From Planctomycetota bacterium (lineage in GTDB: Bacteria > Planctomycetota > SZUA-567 > H5-PLA8): DNA of 64,000 nt. The notes under the pieces were generated by a model. It did not search any database and was not told where the DNA came from. It worked only from the letters and a program-made list of their open reading frames with translations. The stretch is from the NCBI GenBank assembly GCA_027493525.1, contig JAOSKN010000001.1:2542001-2606000 (forward strand). The letters run 5' to 3'. The position numbers and the translations under genes were made by a program. Position 1 is the first letter of the stretch. Each line of letters begins with the position of its first letter. This document shows, piece by piece, positions 42,951 through 52,541 of this stretch.

Positions 42951-44093
42951 TCAGACGGCTTTCAGCGCGAAGACGGCGCTGGGGCCGCCGGCGTCGAGCG
43001 CGTCGATGAAGGCGACGGCGGGCGGTTCGTGGGCCGCGTTCGCGCCGAGGTTCCACGCGCCCGGCAGCGAGCCGGCCGGACGTTGGGCCTGGAGCGCGCG
43101 CGCGGCCAGGAACGCGCCGGCCAGGGGCGCGGCGGAGAGGAGTTCGCCCGCGAAGCACTTGGGCGCGACGGCCGTTCCGGCGGGCAGCGCGGCGGTCCAG
43201 AAGGATTTCTCTTCGGCGTCGCGCGGTCCCGGCGCGGAGGTTACCAGGAGCGCGGGGCCGGCCTGCGGGCCGAGCTTCTCGAGCGCCGGGCGCGCGGCGG
43301 CGGCGAGCCCGCCGCCGCCGGCGAGCTGGACCGCGGCCAGTTCCGCGTGAGCTTGGGCGCCGCGGGCCGCCGCCGAAGCCTCGGTCTCCAACACCAGGCA
43401 GGCGCCGCCTTCGCCGGGGACCGCGCCGTCGTAGCCCTGCCACGGGCGGAGCGCGCCGCTGGGCGAGAGCAGCTTCTCGGCCCAGGCGTGCGCGTGCGCG
43501 GCGCGGGTGAGGCTCTCGCTGGCGCAGACGAGCACGCAGCTCGCGCTGCCGCGGCGGAGCTGGTCGCGGGCGAAGAGCAGCGCCTCGACCCCGGCCAGGG
43601 GCTCGCCGGAAAACGTCGCGGCCGCGCCCTTGAGCCCGAACTCGATGCACAGCAGCGAAGACGGGCTGTTGGCGTAGCCGTGGGTGAACGGGAGCGGCGC
43701 GGCGAACTTCGGGTTGGCCTTCACTTTCTTCCAGAAGATCTCCATCGCCTCCAGGCAGCCCAGCGCGGTGCCGTAGGCGCAGCCGAGTTCCAGGCCCGCC
43801 GGGCGAGCTTCGCGTTCGAGCAGCCCGGCGTCGGCAAGGGCGAGCTTGGCGGCGGCCAGCGCGAAGGCGCTGGTGCGGTCGACGAAGCTCTTGATGTGGG
43901 GCAGGTGCGCCTCGAGCTTGAACTCGGGGGCCTCGAAGCCGAACGCGGGCGCGCCCTCGGGGGTCTCGAAGCCGGTGATCTCGGGAGCGCGCTCGGGCGG
44001 CGCGGCGAGCTTCCCGTCCAGGGCGTCGTGGAGCGCCGGCGCGGCGACGAGCCCCAGGCCGGTCAGCAGGATGCGGGGAGCGGGCGCGGACAT
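42951..44093 (-). CDS. Ketosynthase-like protein lacking the active-site Cys and His
   Basis: 380 residues with the beta-ketoacyl synthase (thiolase) fold: RILLTGLGLVA at the start, TSAFALAAAKLALADAG, LELGCAYGTALGCLEAMEIFW, the FTHGYANSPSSLLCIEFGLKG loop and SASCVLVCASESLT. The nucleophile segment, TACxSG in active enzymes, is GEPLAG here, placing Pro165 where the Cys should be. The later TKxxxGH motif reads APKCFAGELLS, so its His is gone too. It therefore resembles a chain-length-factor or decarboxylative partner rather than a condensing enzyme. No active ketosynthase gene is adjacent. It starts 15 bases after folE on the same strand and is probably co-transcribed. Function unknown. Confidence 0.8.
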   Translation of the reverse strand: MSAPAPRILLTGLGLVAAPALHDALDGKLAAPPERAPEITGFETPEGAPAFGFEAPEFKLEAHLPHIKSFVDRTSAFALAAAKLALADAGLLEREARPAGLELGCAYGTALGCLEAMEIFWKKVKANPKFAAPLPFTHGYANSPSSLLCIEFGLKGAAATFSGEPLAGVEALLFARDQLRRGSASCVLVCASESLTRAAHAHAWAEKLLSPSGALRPWQGYDGAVPGEGGACLVLETEASAAARGAQAHAELAAVQLAGGGGLAAAARPALEKLGPQAGPALLVTSAPGPRDAEEKSFWTAALPAGTAVAPKCFAGELLSAAPLAGAFLAARALQAQRPAGSLPGAWNLGANAAHEPPAVAFIDALDAGGPSAVFALKAV

Positions 44094-44108
44094 GCGAGCG
44101 GGCCCTCG

Positions 44109-44675
44109 CTACAGTTCGTGCCGGTGGTAGAAGTGCGCGAAGACCTCGTCGCGCGCGGCGTGGTCGGTGATGAAGATCCCGCGGATCGCGCTGGTGACCA
44201 TGATGCTGCCGGGCTTCTGGATCCCGCGCATGGTCATGCAGGTGTGCGAGGCCTCCAAGAGGACCGCCACGCCGCGGGCGTCGAGTTTCTCCATCAGGAG
44301 ATCCGCGATCTGGCTGGTCAGGCGCTCCTGCACCTGCAGGCGCCGCGCGTATTCCTCCACCACCCGCGCCAGCTTCGAGAGCCCCACGATATGGCCGTTG
44401 GGCAGGTAGCCCACGTGCGCCTTGCCCATGAACGGCATCAGGTGGTGCTCGCAGAGCGAGTAGAAGGGGATCTCCTTCAGCACGACCAGCTCGGTGTGCG
44501 ACTCGTCGAAGGTGACGTCGAGGTGCCGGCCGGGATCGAGCTTGCTGCCGGAAAGAAGTTCCTCGTACATGCGCGCGACGCGGCCGGGGGTGTCGCGCAG
44601 CCCGTTGCGGTCGGGATCCTCGCCCACGGCCCTGAGGATGGTACGGACGGCATGCTCGACGCTGCTGCGGTCCAC
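44109..44675 (-). CDS. folE: GTP cyclohydrolase I (FolE)
   Basis: 188 residues, typical length. Zinc ligands are Cys75 and His78 ([11 protein letters not shown]) and Cys146 ([11 protein letters not shown]). Other landmarks are [39 protein letters not shown] and the late SAIRGIF. It converts GTP to dihydroneopterin triphosphate, the first step of folate synthesis and the precursor for QueD and so for queuosine. pabB/pabC for the other folate branch lie 3-5 kb away on the opposite strand. It heads a likely operon with the ketosynthase-like gene. Confidence 0.95.
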   Translation of the reverse strand: MDRSSVEHAVRTILRAVGEDPDRNGLRDTPGRVARMYEELLSGSKLDPGRHLDVTFDESHTELVVLKEIPFYSLCEHHLMPFMGKAHVGYLPNGHIVGLSKLARVVEEYARRLQVQERLTSQIADLLMEKLDARGVAVLLEASHTCMTMRGIQKPGSIMVTSAIRGIFITDHAARDEVFAHFYHRHEL

Positions 44676-44840
44676 GTCGCGGCTCCTTTCGCGCGGTGCG
44701 TGGACCCCAGTTTGCCCGTCCGAGCGCGCTCGCGCCAGAGCCGTTTCGAGGCCACGCGCGGCTTGACCGGTTGGTCCAAGCGAAATAGGCTGCCTTCAAT
44801 CCGCTCGAGATGAGCGCCCGATTCGGAGCGAGCGGCGTTC

Positions 44841-47543
44841 ATGATTCCATGCCTCACCGATTTTCCAACGGCCCGTTCACGCGCCGTGGGCCTTGTGCTC
44901 GCCGCCTGGCTGGCCGCGAACGCGATGGGCGGAGAGACGCCTGCGCCCGAGAACCTGCTCAAGAATCCCGGTTTTGAAGAGGCCTTCGAGGAACTGCCCA
45001 AGAACGCGGTTACGCCCCAACATCCGGGCGTACAAGAAGGGCGCGTGGGGGTGCACTGGAAGCCCAATTCCGGTTGGGCCGATTTGACGCTCGCCTTCGA
45101 TCCCGATCCCAATCCGTTCAAAGGCAAGGGCGCCCAGCGCATTCGCTGCACGCGCCGGACCGGAGGGCGCACTCAGTTCGTCCAACCTGTAAAGGTCCAG
45201 AAGAACCGCGGGTACGAAATCTCGGCGTGGGTCAAGGGCAGCGGCCGGGTTTCGCTGGAACTGCGCAAAAGCGGAGCGCCCTATACGTCGCATTTCGCCA
45301 CCGGGGCAAACGTGTTGGGCGAGTGGTCGAAGCTCTCGGTTCGCGGCACCGCGCCCGAGGACGACGAGGCTTTCTTTTTTCTCGCGTTCGACGGAACGGG
45401 CTGGTTCTCGGTGGACGAAGCCGAGATGGTCGTGCTGCCGGAGCGCTCCAATGCGCCCCCGAAAGCGGGCAATCTGATCTACAACGGCGGCTTCGAACTG
45501 GGCCTGGCGGGTTGGGGCGGGCAGCTTCGCGAGTGGAACGGCTACGCGAATTCGCCCGAGCCCCACGCGAAGCCCTACCCTGACCCGCTCGACGTCGCCG
45601 GCTACGAAAGCGGCGACGCCGGCTGCACCGTGACCCAGGCCGAGGACCGCCAGGCCGGCCGGGCGGCCTTGCTGGTCGATCTTTTGCCGAACAGTTGGTG
45701 GATGTGGTCCAGCCGGGGCGTCGCGTACAACTTCGGACGCCCGCACCTCCTCAGCTTCTGGGCCAAGGCGGAAAGGCCCGGCGCGGCGCTGTATGCCACG
45801 CTCTACTCGGAGAACCGCTTCCGGGACACGCTGAAGAAGTTCGTGTTGAGCGCCGAGTGGACCCGTTACGAGATGACCCTGACGCCGCCGTACTCTTCCA
45901 GCGCGGTGATGGGCGCCTACTTCGAGTGCCACGATACGGGCAAGATCCTGCTGGATGGCGTCCATATCCAGGAAGGCGAGACGTTTACGCCCGATGCGCC
46001 GCGGCTGGAGGCGGCCCTGGCCGCGCCGCGCGAGACGGGCCCGGTGATGCTTGCCGCGGAGCGCCCGCGGATTCTCCTTCGATTGGCCTCGCCGGTCGAC
46101 GGGCCGGTCCGCTGCGAAGTCCGGGTGGTGGACGTTGACGAGCGCGAAGTCCAGCGCCTTGAGCGGGAGGTGGCGGTCAAGCAGGGCTGGGGCGAGGCCG
46201 AGGCGGAACTCGAGACCGGAGCGTTAGGCGCCTTTCGCGCGATGCTTAAGGCCGTGCAGGGCAAACAGGAGGCCGCGGGCGAGTGCTGCGTGGGCCTGCC
46301 TCCCGACCCCGTGCGCGGCGACGAAGAAGCCAGCGCCTTCGGCGGTCATTTCCCGTTCGGCCCCTACTATCTGAAGCTGATGCCCAAGCTGGGCATGAAG
46401 TGGGCGCGCCTGCATCCGCCCTTTCACACTAAGTGGATCGTCGTGGAGCGCGAGCGCGGCCAGTTCCGCTGGTACGACGCGGAATTGAGGGCCGTTCGCG
46501 CGGCGGGGCTGAAAATCCTGGGCAGCCTGGACCTCACGCCGCACTGGGCTTCCGTTGCACGCGAGACCCAACAGCCGGGCTGGGTGCGCTCCTCGGCCAC
46601 TTTCCCCGCCGAGCGCGACGAGGACTGGACGAACTACGTGAGCAAAACCGTGACGCACTACGCCGGCGTCGTTGACGACTGGGAGATCTGGAACGAGCCG
46701 TTCACCGGAACGTTCTTCGGCGTCCCGGAAGGGCGCGAACGAGGGCCGGAGTACGTGCGGTTGGTCCGCCTGGCGGCCGAGGCCGCACGAAAGGCCAACC
46801 CGCGCGCGCGCGTCATGGGCGGGATGGCCGGACCCGATTACGTCTGGACCCGGGAATGCCTGGACATGGGCCTGCATCGGCTGACCGACGTTTTCACGCT
46901 GCACCTCTACTATGGCGGAAACGGCGCGCCGGAATTCGACGGCCCGCTCGGCCTGCGGGATTCCGTAGGGCGCCTGCGCGAAGCCTTGCGCTCGGCGCAC
47001 CGCCCCGACGAAGTCTGGAACTCCGAAGGTGGCTTGAGCGGTGCGACGCGTTCCTGGTACAGCATGCCTGAGTTGGAGCGCGGCTTCGTCGTCCCAGCCC
47101 GCGAGCACGCCGAGCAAACGGCGAAATACTACGTGGTTCAGTTGGCCGCGGGCATCCGCCGGGGTTTTCAGTATTTCAGTTGGGCCAGTCCTCCCCACAT
47201 GGGCGCGGCTTCGGAAGCCACCTTCCTGCACGCGGACGGCACGCCGCGTCCGGCGGCGCTGGCCTACGCCGCCGCCGCTCTCTTTCTGCACGGCGCGCGC
47301 GCCAAGGATTCCGGCCCCCATCCCGAGGACGTCGCGTACTTCGCCTTCGACACGCCCGCCGGCGAGGTCCAGGTTTTCTGGAGCAGCGCCGGCAAGCCCG
47401 TCGCGTTCGAGACGCGGATTCCCGACGGCGCGCGAATCGCCGACCTGATGGGCAATGCACGCGCACTGGCGCTCGCCAACGGCGCGGCGCGGCTCGAAGC
47501 CGGTTCCGCGCCCCAATACCTCTTACTGCCTCCGCGCCGCTGA
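44841..47543 (+). CDS. Secreted clan-A glycoside hydrolase with two carbohydrate-binding-like modules
   Basis: 900 residues. After a signal peptide (LVLAAWLAANAMGG) come two CBM4/9-like beta-sandwich modules (ENLLKNPGFEEAF and NLIYNGGFELGLAGWGGQL), each about 160 residues. A linker beta-domain and a TIM-barrel catalytic domain follow from about residue 500. Catalytic Glu residues are seen as Glu619 in WEIWNEP (acid/base) and Glu729 in EVWNSEGG (nucleophile), the GH-A clan arrangement as in GH39 xylosidase-like enzymes. A C-terminal beta-domain of about 100 residues follows. It should hydrolyse a beta-linked plant or algal polysaccharide outside the cytoplasm; the sugar cannot be told. It starts divergently from folE. 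Confidence 0.82.
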   Translation: MIPCLTDFPTARSRAVGLVLAAWLAANAMGGETPAPENLLKNPGFEEAFEELPKNAVTPQHPGVQEGRVGVHWKPNSGWADLTLAFDPDPNPFKGKGAQRIRCTRRTGGRTQFVQPVKVQKNRGYEISAWVKGSGRVSLELRKSGAPYTSHFATGANVLGEWSKLSVRGTAPEDDEAFFFLAFDGTGWFSVDEAEMVVLPERSNAPPKAGNLIYNGGFELGLAGWGGQLREWNGYANSPEPHAKPYPDPLDVAGYESGDAGCTVTQAEDRQAGRAALLVDLLPNSWWMWSSRGVAYNFGRPHLLSFWAKAERPGAALYATLYSENRFRDTLKKFVLSAEWTRYEMTLTPPYSSSAVMGAYFECHDTGKILLDGVHIQEGETFTPDAPRLEAALAAPRETGPVMLAAERPRILLRLASPVDGPVRCEVRVVDVDEREVQRLEREVAVKQGWGEAEAELETGALGAFRAMLKAVQGKQEAAGECCVGLPPDPVRGDEEASAFGGHFPFGPYYLKLMPKLGMKWARLHPPFHTKWIVVERERGQFRWYDAELRAVRAAGLKILGSLDLTPHWASVARETQQPGWVRSSATFPAERDEDWTNYVSKTVTHYAGVVDDWEIWNEPFTGTFFGVPEGRERGPEYVRLVRLAAEAARKANPRARVMGGMAGPDYVWTRECLDMGLHRLTDVFTLHLYYGGNGAPEFDGPLGLRDSVGRLREALRSAHRPDEVWNSEGGLSGATRSWYSMPELERGFVVPAREHAEQTAKYYVVQLAAGIRRGFQYFSWASPPHMGAASEATFLHADGTPRPAALAYAAAALFLHGARAKDSGPHPEDVAYFAFDTPAGEVQVFWSSAGKPVAFETRIPDGARIADLMGNARALALANGAARLEAGSAPQYLLLPPRR

Positions 47544-47623
47544 TCCAGGCCCGCCCACGGCGCGCTCGACGTCATGAACTCGCGGAGCATGCGCCAGGGG
47601 AGGCGGACGACGCGATCCGTAAC

Positions 47624-48142
47624 TCAGGAGCCAGAATCCAATGTTTTGAAACGATCTTCCGTCCAACCCATATAGCCCGCGACGATGCGGTCGAGGCTCG
47701 CCAGGCCGGGGCCGTAGAAGACCAGCCAGAGCAGCCCGATCGCGAAGGGCACCGGGGCGATCCCGATGAGCGTGCCGAAATCCACTTCTTTCAGGGCGTC
47801 GACGGCTTCCTGGCGGTGCGCGGTCAAGAGCGCCACGGCCATCGTGCCCAGCAGGCCGGCCGAAAAGAGGCGCGTCGCCACGCCCAGCGCCAGCGCGATC
47901 CCGCCGACCAGCTCCAGGCCGCCCACGAAGACCGCGTGGAAGCCCGGCGCGGGGATGCCCAGGTGCTCGAAGAAGGCGGTGGTGCCGTCGAGGTGCGCGA
48001 GCTTGCCCTTGCCGGTGTAGAAGAAGGCCACGCCGAGGATCACGCGGGTCAAGAGCGGGGCCAGGAACTGCGCGCGCCGCGCGAGGCCCAGCGCGAAGCG
48101 CCCGGCCGCGGCGACGCGGTCTTTCAGGGTCGAGTCCGCCAT
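47624..48142 (-). CDS. DoxX-family membrane protein
   Basis: 172 residues from the ATG with AAGGAG 9 bases upstream. A start 63 bases earlier would add an Ala/Glu-rich leader with a weaker site. Four hydrophobic helices and the DoxX pattern are visible: LTRVILGVAFFYTGKGKLAHLDGTTAFFEHLGIPAP, HAVFVGGLELVGGIALALGVATRLFSAGLLG. The family includes subunits and homologues of membrane quinol oxidases and redox proteins, and the function of most members is unknown. It is convergent with the glycoside hydrolase, 80 bases apart. Confidence 0.8.
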   Translation of the reverse strand: MADSTLKDRVAAAGRFALGLARRAQFLAPLLTRVILGVAFFYTGKGKLAHLDGTTAFFEHLGIPAPGFHAVFVGGLELVGGIALALGVATRLFSAGLLGTMAVALLTAHRQEAVDALKEVDFGTLIGIAPVPFAIGLLWLVFYGPGLASLDRIVAGYMGWTEDRFKTLDSGS

Positions 48143-48460
48143 GAGGGAGGTCTCCTTGCCTTCGCTGCGCTGCGCGGCGGCGGCGGCGAGTTCGGGTGCG
48201 GCCATGGTAATGCCCTTTCCGTTTCCGTAAGGCCACAACGCGGCCCCAGAAGCCGCCACGAGCGGCCCGGCGCGCCGGGTTGACTTGCCGTTTGGGATGC
48301 CGTCCGGCGCGCGTCCGGCGCCGGGTCTTCGTTTCGCGTACAAGGAATGCATGTCGGAGACGCCGGGGGGTATTCCGGATTCCCGTATTCGGCCGCCCGG
48401 CCCCTGCCCTGGATCGGCCGAGGGAAAGAAGGAAGGCGGCGCGCGGAAGGCGGCATTAGG
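48143..48460. other. Divergent intergenic region, nothing recognised
   Basis: 318 bases between the DoxX and second GT-C genes. It contains the alternative DoxX start and presumably two promoters. No repeats, convincing short genes or RNA features were seen. Confidence 0.5.
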
Positions 48461-50026
48461 ATGGCGGGGGTGACGCACGCACGCGAAGCCTCGCCCGGAC
48501 GCGCCTGGTGGCCGCTGGTCCCGCTGCTGCCGGCCTTGGGGCTGGGGCTGTGGGTGAGCGGCGAGTTCGCGCTCTGGGCGCTGGCCGCGATCGGCTTCCC
48601 GTACGAACTCGATTACGGCGAAGGGCCGATCCTGGCGCAGATGCGGGCGGAAGCGCGGGGCGAGCGGGTCTACGCGCCCCTGGCCGAAGCGCCGTACACG
48701 GTGGCCAACTATCCGCCGCTCTTTCGCTGGTGCGCCCGCGCGGCCGCGCCGTTGACCGGCGACTACCTCTCCGCGGGGCGGCTGGTCTCGGCCTGCGCGA
48801 CCTTCCTTTCGGCGCTGGCGGTGGGGGCGCTGGTCTTCGCGCACGCCTGGCGCGCGCGCGCCGGGGACGAACCCGGCGCGGCGGAGCCCCCCGGCGACCC
48901 TACGGCGAAGCTGGCGCTGGCGCTGGTGCTCGGCGCGGCGGCCGGGCTGGCGGCGCTGGCGCCGACCTTCGTCTTCCTGTGGGGCGTGCTCCTCCGCGTC
49001 GACGCGCTGGCGCTGGCCTTCGCGCTCTCCGGGCTGGCCGTGGCCGGGTGTTTCCCGCGCCGCGCGGTCTGGGCGCTCCCGCTCCTGCTGGCGGGGCTCT
49101 TCACCAAGCAGTCGGCGCTGGCCGCGCCGGCCGCCGTCTGCCTGGCGCTGGCGCTCCGGGAGCGCCGGCGCGGGGTGCTCCTCGCCGCGGCGCTGGCGGG
49201 CTCGGGGCTGCTCCTTTACGGGCTGGGCGTGGCGCTGACCGGCGGAGCCTTCCACGAGAACCTCGTCACCGCCAACCGGAACCGCTTCGAATGGTCCCGC
49301 GTCGCGCAGTACGCGGGGCTGCTCTGGGCCGACCAGAGGCCGATCCTGCTGCTGGGCCTGGTGAGCGCCCTCGAACTGCTCCGGCGCCAGGCGCGCGCGC
49401 CCGAACCGCTGCGCGGGCTGGCGCTCCTTTATTATGCCGCGGCGGTGCTGGTCAGCTTCGCCGTGGGGAAGGTCGGCTCGAACGTGAACTACTTCCTGGA
49501 CCTGCTGGCGGCCAGCGCGCTCGCGGCGGGGCTCCTGCTGGCCGAACTCCTGGGCGCCTGGGCGGCTGCCCGGGGGACGCGCGCGTCGGCCCTCGCCGGC
49601 GCGCTGGCGGCGCTGCTCCTGGCCGGGCACGCGTACCGGAACGAGCACCTGGAGCTGCTCGCGCGGCTCGAAGACGAACTGGAACGGCGCGCGCCCGAGG
49701 AAGCGCGGCTCGTCGAGCGCCTCAAGGCCGCCGGCGGCCCGGTCCTCTCCGAGGACCTCGTGCTGCTGGCGCAGGCCGGGCAGCCGGTCCATTTCCAGCC
49801 CTTCGAAATGACCCAACTGGCCGCACAAGGCCTCTGGGATCCGGCGCCGCTCCTGGACGAGGTCCACGCCGGACGCTTCGCGGTGGTGCTCCTGAAGTTC
49901 GACCTGGCCGAGGAAGCCGGCTGGCGGCGGGAGCGCTTCGCGCCGGAGCTTTTGGCGACCTTGCGCGCGCGCTACCGGGAAGCCGAACGGATCGGGCGGT
50001 ATGTGCTGTACCGGCCGAAGGGGTAG
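48461..50026 (+). CDS. GT-C-type membrane glycosyltransferase-like protein
   Basis: 521 residues with about twelve hydrophobic segments. After the first helix the loop FPYELDYGEGPILAQMRAEARGERVY carries an acidic motif (DYGEG) in the position of the catalytic Asp/Glu of GT-C enzymes. A small soluble C-terminal domain (about 130 residues, FQPFEMTQLAAQG) follows. It resembles the GT39/GT83-type proteins that move sugars or lipid-linked glycans on the outer face. Compare the GT-C gene at 18.2 kb. Substrate unknown. It ends facing mutL across two heptanucleotide arrays. Confidence 0.68.
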   Translation: MAGVTHAREASPGRAWWPLVPLLPALGLGLWVSGEFALWALAAIGFPYELDYGEGPILAQMRAEARGERVYAPLAEAPYTVANYPPLFRWCARAAAPLTGDYLSAGRLVSACATFLSALAVGALVFAHAWRARAGDEPGAAEPPGDPTAKLALALVLGAAAGLAALAPTFVFLWGVLLRVDALALAFALSGLAVAGCFPRRAVWALPLLLAGLFTKQSALAAPAAVCLALALRERRRGVLLAAALAGSGLLLYGLGVALTGGAFHENLVTANRNRFEWSRVAQYAGLLWADQRPILLLGLVSALELLRRQARAPEPLRGLALLYYAAAVLVSFAVGKVGSNVNYFLDLLAASALAAGLLLAELLGAWAAARGTRASALAGALAALLLAGHAYRNEHLELLARLEDELERRAPEEARLVERLKAAGGPVLSEDLVLLAQAGQPVHFQPFEMTQLAAQGLWDPAPLLDEVHAGRFAVVLLKFDLAEEAGWRRERFAPELLATLRARYREAERIGRYVLYRPKG

Positions 50027-50029
50027 GCG

Positions 50030-50167
50030 GGTTCTGGGTTCTGGGTTCTGGGTTCGGAAGTCTGTCGCTACATCCGCCTCAAGCCTCAAGCCCCAAGCCC
50101 CAAGCCCCAAGCCTCAAGCCTTAAACCCCAAGCCCCAAGTCTCAAGCCTCGGAACTCGGAACTTCCG
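50030..50167. repeat. Two heptanucleotide arrays between convergent GT-C and mutL genes
   Basis: The left array (50030-50057) is four units GGTTCTG x3 and GGTTCGG, starting 4 bases after the GT-C stop. The right array (50077-50167) is thirteen units in unbroken 7-base phase of CCTCAAG/CCCCAAG type, drifting to CCTTAAA, CCTCGGA and ACTTCCG, and ending 2 bases before the mutL stop. The two words differ and are not complementary. Confidence 0.85.
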
Positions 50168-50168
50168 T

Positions 50169-52071
50169 TCACCGCCCGACCATGCGTTCGAGGTCGTCCC
50201 AGGAGAGGCTGACGGCGAGGGGCCGGCCGTGGGGGCAGGTGAGTCCCCCGCGGGTGAGGCGGGCGTAGGCCTCGAGGAGGGCGCGCATCTGGGGCTCGCT
50301 GAGCCGCTCGCCGGCCTTGACGGCGGCTTTGCAGGAGCAGACGTAGGCGGCTTTTTTCGCGCAGGAGGGCCGGGTCGAGGCGCCGCGCGGGGGCGTCTTC
50401 GGTGAGTTCGCCGAGCGCGTCGAGAAGTTCGCGCAGGAGCGGCGCGGCGGAGGCGGACTTGAGCGCCTGGGGCAGGGCCTGGACGGCGGCGGCGCGGGGG
50501 CCGAATTCGGCGAGGTCGAAGCCGAGCGCGGCGAGCGCGGCGCGGGCGAGCGGATCGGCGAAGGCGGCGGCCTGGGCGGGGTTGAGTTCCACCGTTTCGG
50601 GGACGAGCAGGCGCTGGGAGACGGGGGCGTGCGCGCGGGCCCGGGCGAGCAGGTCCTCGAAGAGGAGGCGTTCGTGGAGCGCGTGCTGGTCGAGCAGCTT
50701 CACGCCTTCGTCGTCTTCGATGACGAGGTACATCCCGCCGGCCTGGCCGATGAGGCGGAAGGGCAGCGGAGCGGGGTCCGGACGCCGGAGCCCGCTTCCC
50801 GCGTCAGGCGCCCGGACCGCGGCGCTTGCGCCGGCCGTCCAGGGGGGCGGTTCTTCGGCGGCGCGGGGGCATGGAATTCCGCGCGGGGGCGTAGCGTTCC
50901 GGAGCGCGGGGCGGCGGAACGGGAACGGAATCGGGGCGCGCGGCCTCGGCGGCCGGGCGCGTTTCGTTCACGAGGCTCGGCGCTTGCGGCGCGAAGGTCT
51001 CGCGGACGGCCTGATAAAGGAGGCTGAAGACGCGGTCGGGCTGGCGGAAGCGGACCTCGGCCTTGGCCGGATGGACGTTGATGTCGACGGCCTCGCCGGG
51101 GAGTTCCAGGTACAGCACGCCGGCGGGAAAGCGGCGCGCGGGGAGCAGGTGGCGGTAGGCGGCGCTCACGGCGGCCTGGAAGGTCCGGTCCCGGACGGGG
51201 CGGCCGTTGACGGCGAGGTACAACTGGGAGCGGTTGGGGCGCGCGGCGGCGGGCGGGGTGAGCCACCCGAAGAGGCGGTAGGGGCCGGCGGGGTTCTCGG
51301 CCTGAGCCGCGACGGGCGCCAGCAGCTCCGCGAAGGCCGCGCCCAGGAGCTGGCGGATGCGCAGGGCGTAGGCTTCGAGCGGAAGCGCCAGGGCGGTGGC
51401 GGTCCAGAGCAGGCCCGCGCGGGGGCGCGGAGCGTCTTCGCGCCAGGGGGCGCAGGCGAGGAGTTCCTGGCGGCCCTGGGCGAGGCGGAAGCCGGCGTCG
51501 GGGCGGACGAGGGCCAGGCGCAGCAGGACCTCGGCGCAGGCGGCGGCCTCGGCCCCGGTCCTTTAAGGAACTTCAGGCGCACGGGGAGATTGGCGAAGAG
51601 GCCGCGGACGGCGACGGTGGTGCCGACGGCTCCGGCCGCCGGGACGACCGGCCCGGCGGCCCCGTTTTCCACCTCGAGCGCCCAGGCCTCGTCGGCGCGG
51701 GGCGTGCGGGAGAGCAAGCTGAGCTTGGCGACGGAGCCGATGGAGGGAAGCGCCTCGCCGCGAAAGCCGAAGGTGCCGAGCGCATGGAGGTGCGCCTCGT
51801 CGGCGAGCTTGCTGGTGGCGTGCCGGGCGACGGCCAAGGGGAGTTCGGCGGGGGTCATGCCGGAGCCGTCGTCGCGGACGCGGATGAGCGCGCGGCCGCC
51901 GTCCTCGAGGTCCACGTCGAGGCGGCGGGCGCCGGCGTCGAGCGCGTTCTCGGCGAGTTCCTTCACCACGCTGGCGGGGCGTTCGACGACTTCCCCGGCG
52001 GCGATGCGGGACTTGACGGCGTCGGGGAGGACGCGGATGCGGGGCGCGGCGAGTTCCGAGAGCGCGGCCAT
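50169..52071 (-). CDS. mutL: DNA mismatch repair protein MutL (three frameshifts, probably sequencing errors)
   Basis: About 633 residues once one base is added near 51560 (in KFLKG) and one is removed in the linker (about 50840-50880) and one in the A run at 50352-50357. GHKL ATPase motifs: [50 protein letters not shown]-terminal transducer region: [16 protein letters not shown] and [11 protein letters not shown]. The C-terminus keeps the endonuclease metal motif DQHA-x2-E-x4-E ([12 protein letters not shown]), plus [12 protein letters not shown] and CPHGRP, so this is the nicking form of MutL used where MutH is missing. It is preceded by three 19-bp repeats. All motifs are intact, which argues against a pseudogene. 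Confidence 0.88.
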
Positions 52072-52088
52072 GCGAGGGCTCCCTCAGC

Positions 52089-52145
52089 GGCGCGAGCCAG
52101 TTTACGCGGCGCGGGCCAGACTGGGCGGCGCGAACCAGTTTACGC
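52089..52145. repeat. Three tandem 19-bp repeats upstream of mutL
   Basis: The units are GGCGCGAGCCAGTTTACGC, GGCGCGGGCCAGACTGGGC and GGCGCGAACCAGTTTACGC. They begin 18 bases upstream of the mutL start codon, in its promoter or leader. The middle unit differs in its second half. They could be binding sites or slippage-prone DNA. The rest of the space up to 52541 contains no convincing gene. Confidence 0.6.
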
Positions 52146-52453
52146 GGCGGGGCGTCTTTTCACCACCCGTCCCGTGCGGGAATCCGCGGGGGCGCCGCGT
52201 GATAACCTGAAAGGGCATGAAAGGCCTGGCGCGGCGAGCCGCTCCGGACGCCGAAGACCAGGCGCGCCCAAAGGTTCCGCCTTCCGGCGCGCGGCGGTGT
52301 ACGTGCTCTCGGATGCTTCAAGCGCAGGGGGCGCGGGTCCGAACGCGCTCGCGGCAGGCCGTGGCGGCCCTGAGGGACTTCGTCTTTCCGCGCTCGCGGA
52401 GGTTCCCGCCCGCCGCGGCGGCGCGCTCCGGCGGCCGGTTCGCTCCGGATGGC

Positions 52454-52482
52454 TTGACAGTCTCCTAAGTCCCAAGTACGGT
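52454..52482 (+). promoter_or_regulatory. Candidate sigma-70-type promoter of the giant permease gene
   Basis: TTGACA at 52454, a 17-base spacer and TACGGT at 52477. The -35 is perfect and the -10 is poor (three of six matches). It lies 60 bases upstream of the giant gene's ATG, in an intergenic span of about 470 bases. Confidence 0.35.
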
Positions 52483-52541
52483 GAAGCTTTACCGGTTCTC
52501 TCGGCAATTTTTCGTGGTCTCCTGAGGACAGGCGAACGTTC

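Noticed and set aside
52217..52468. 83-residue open frame upstream of the giant permease gene
   Set aside because: Arg/Ala/Pro-rich with no recognisable motif or ribosome-binding site; probably chance in GC-rich DNA.
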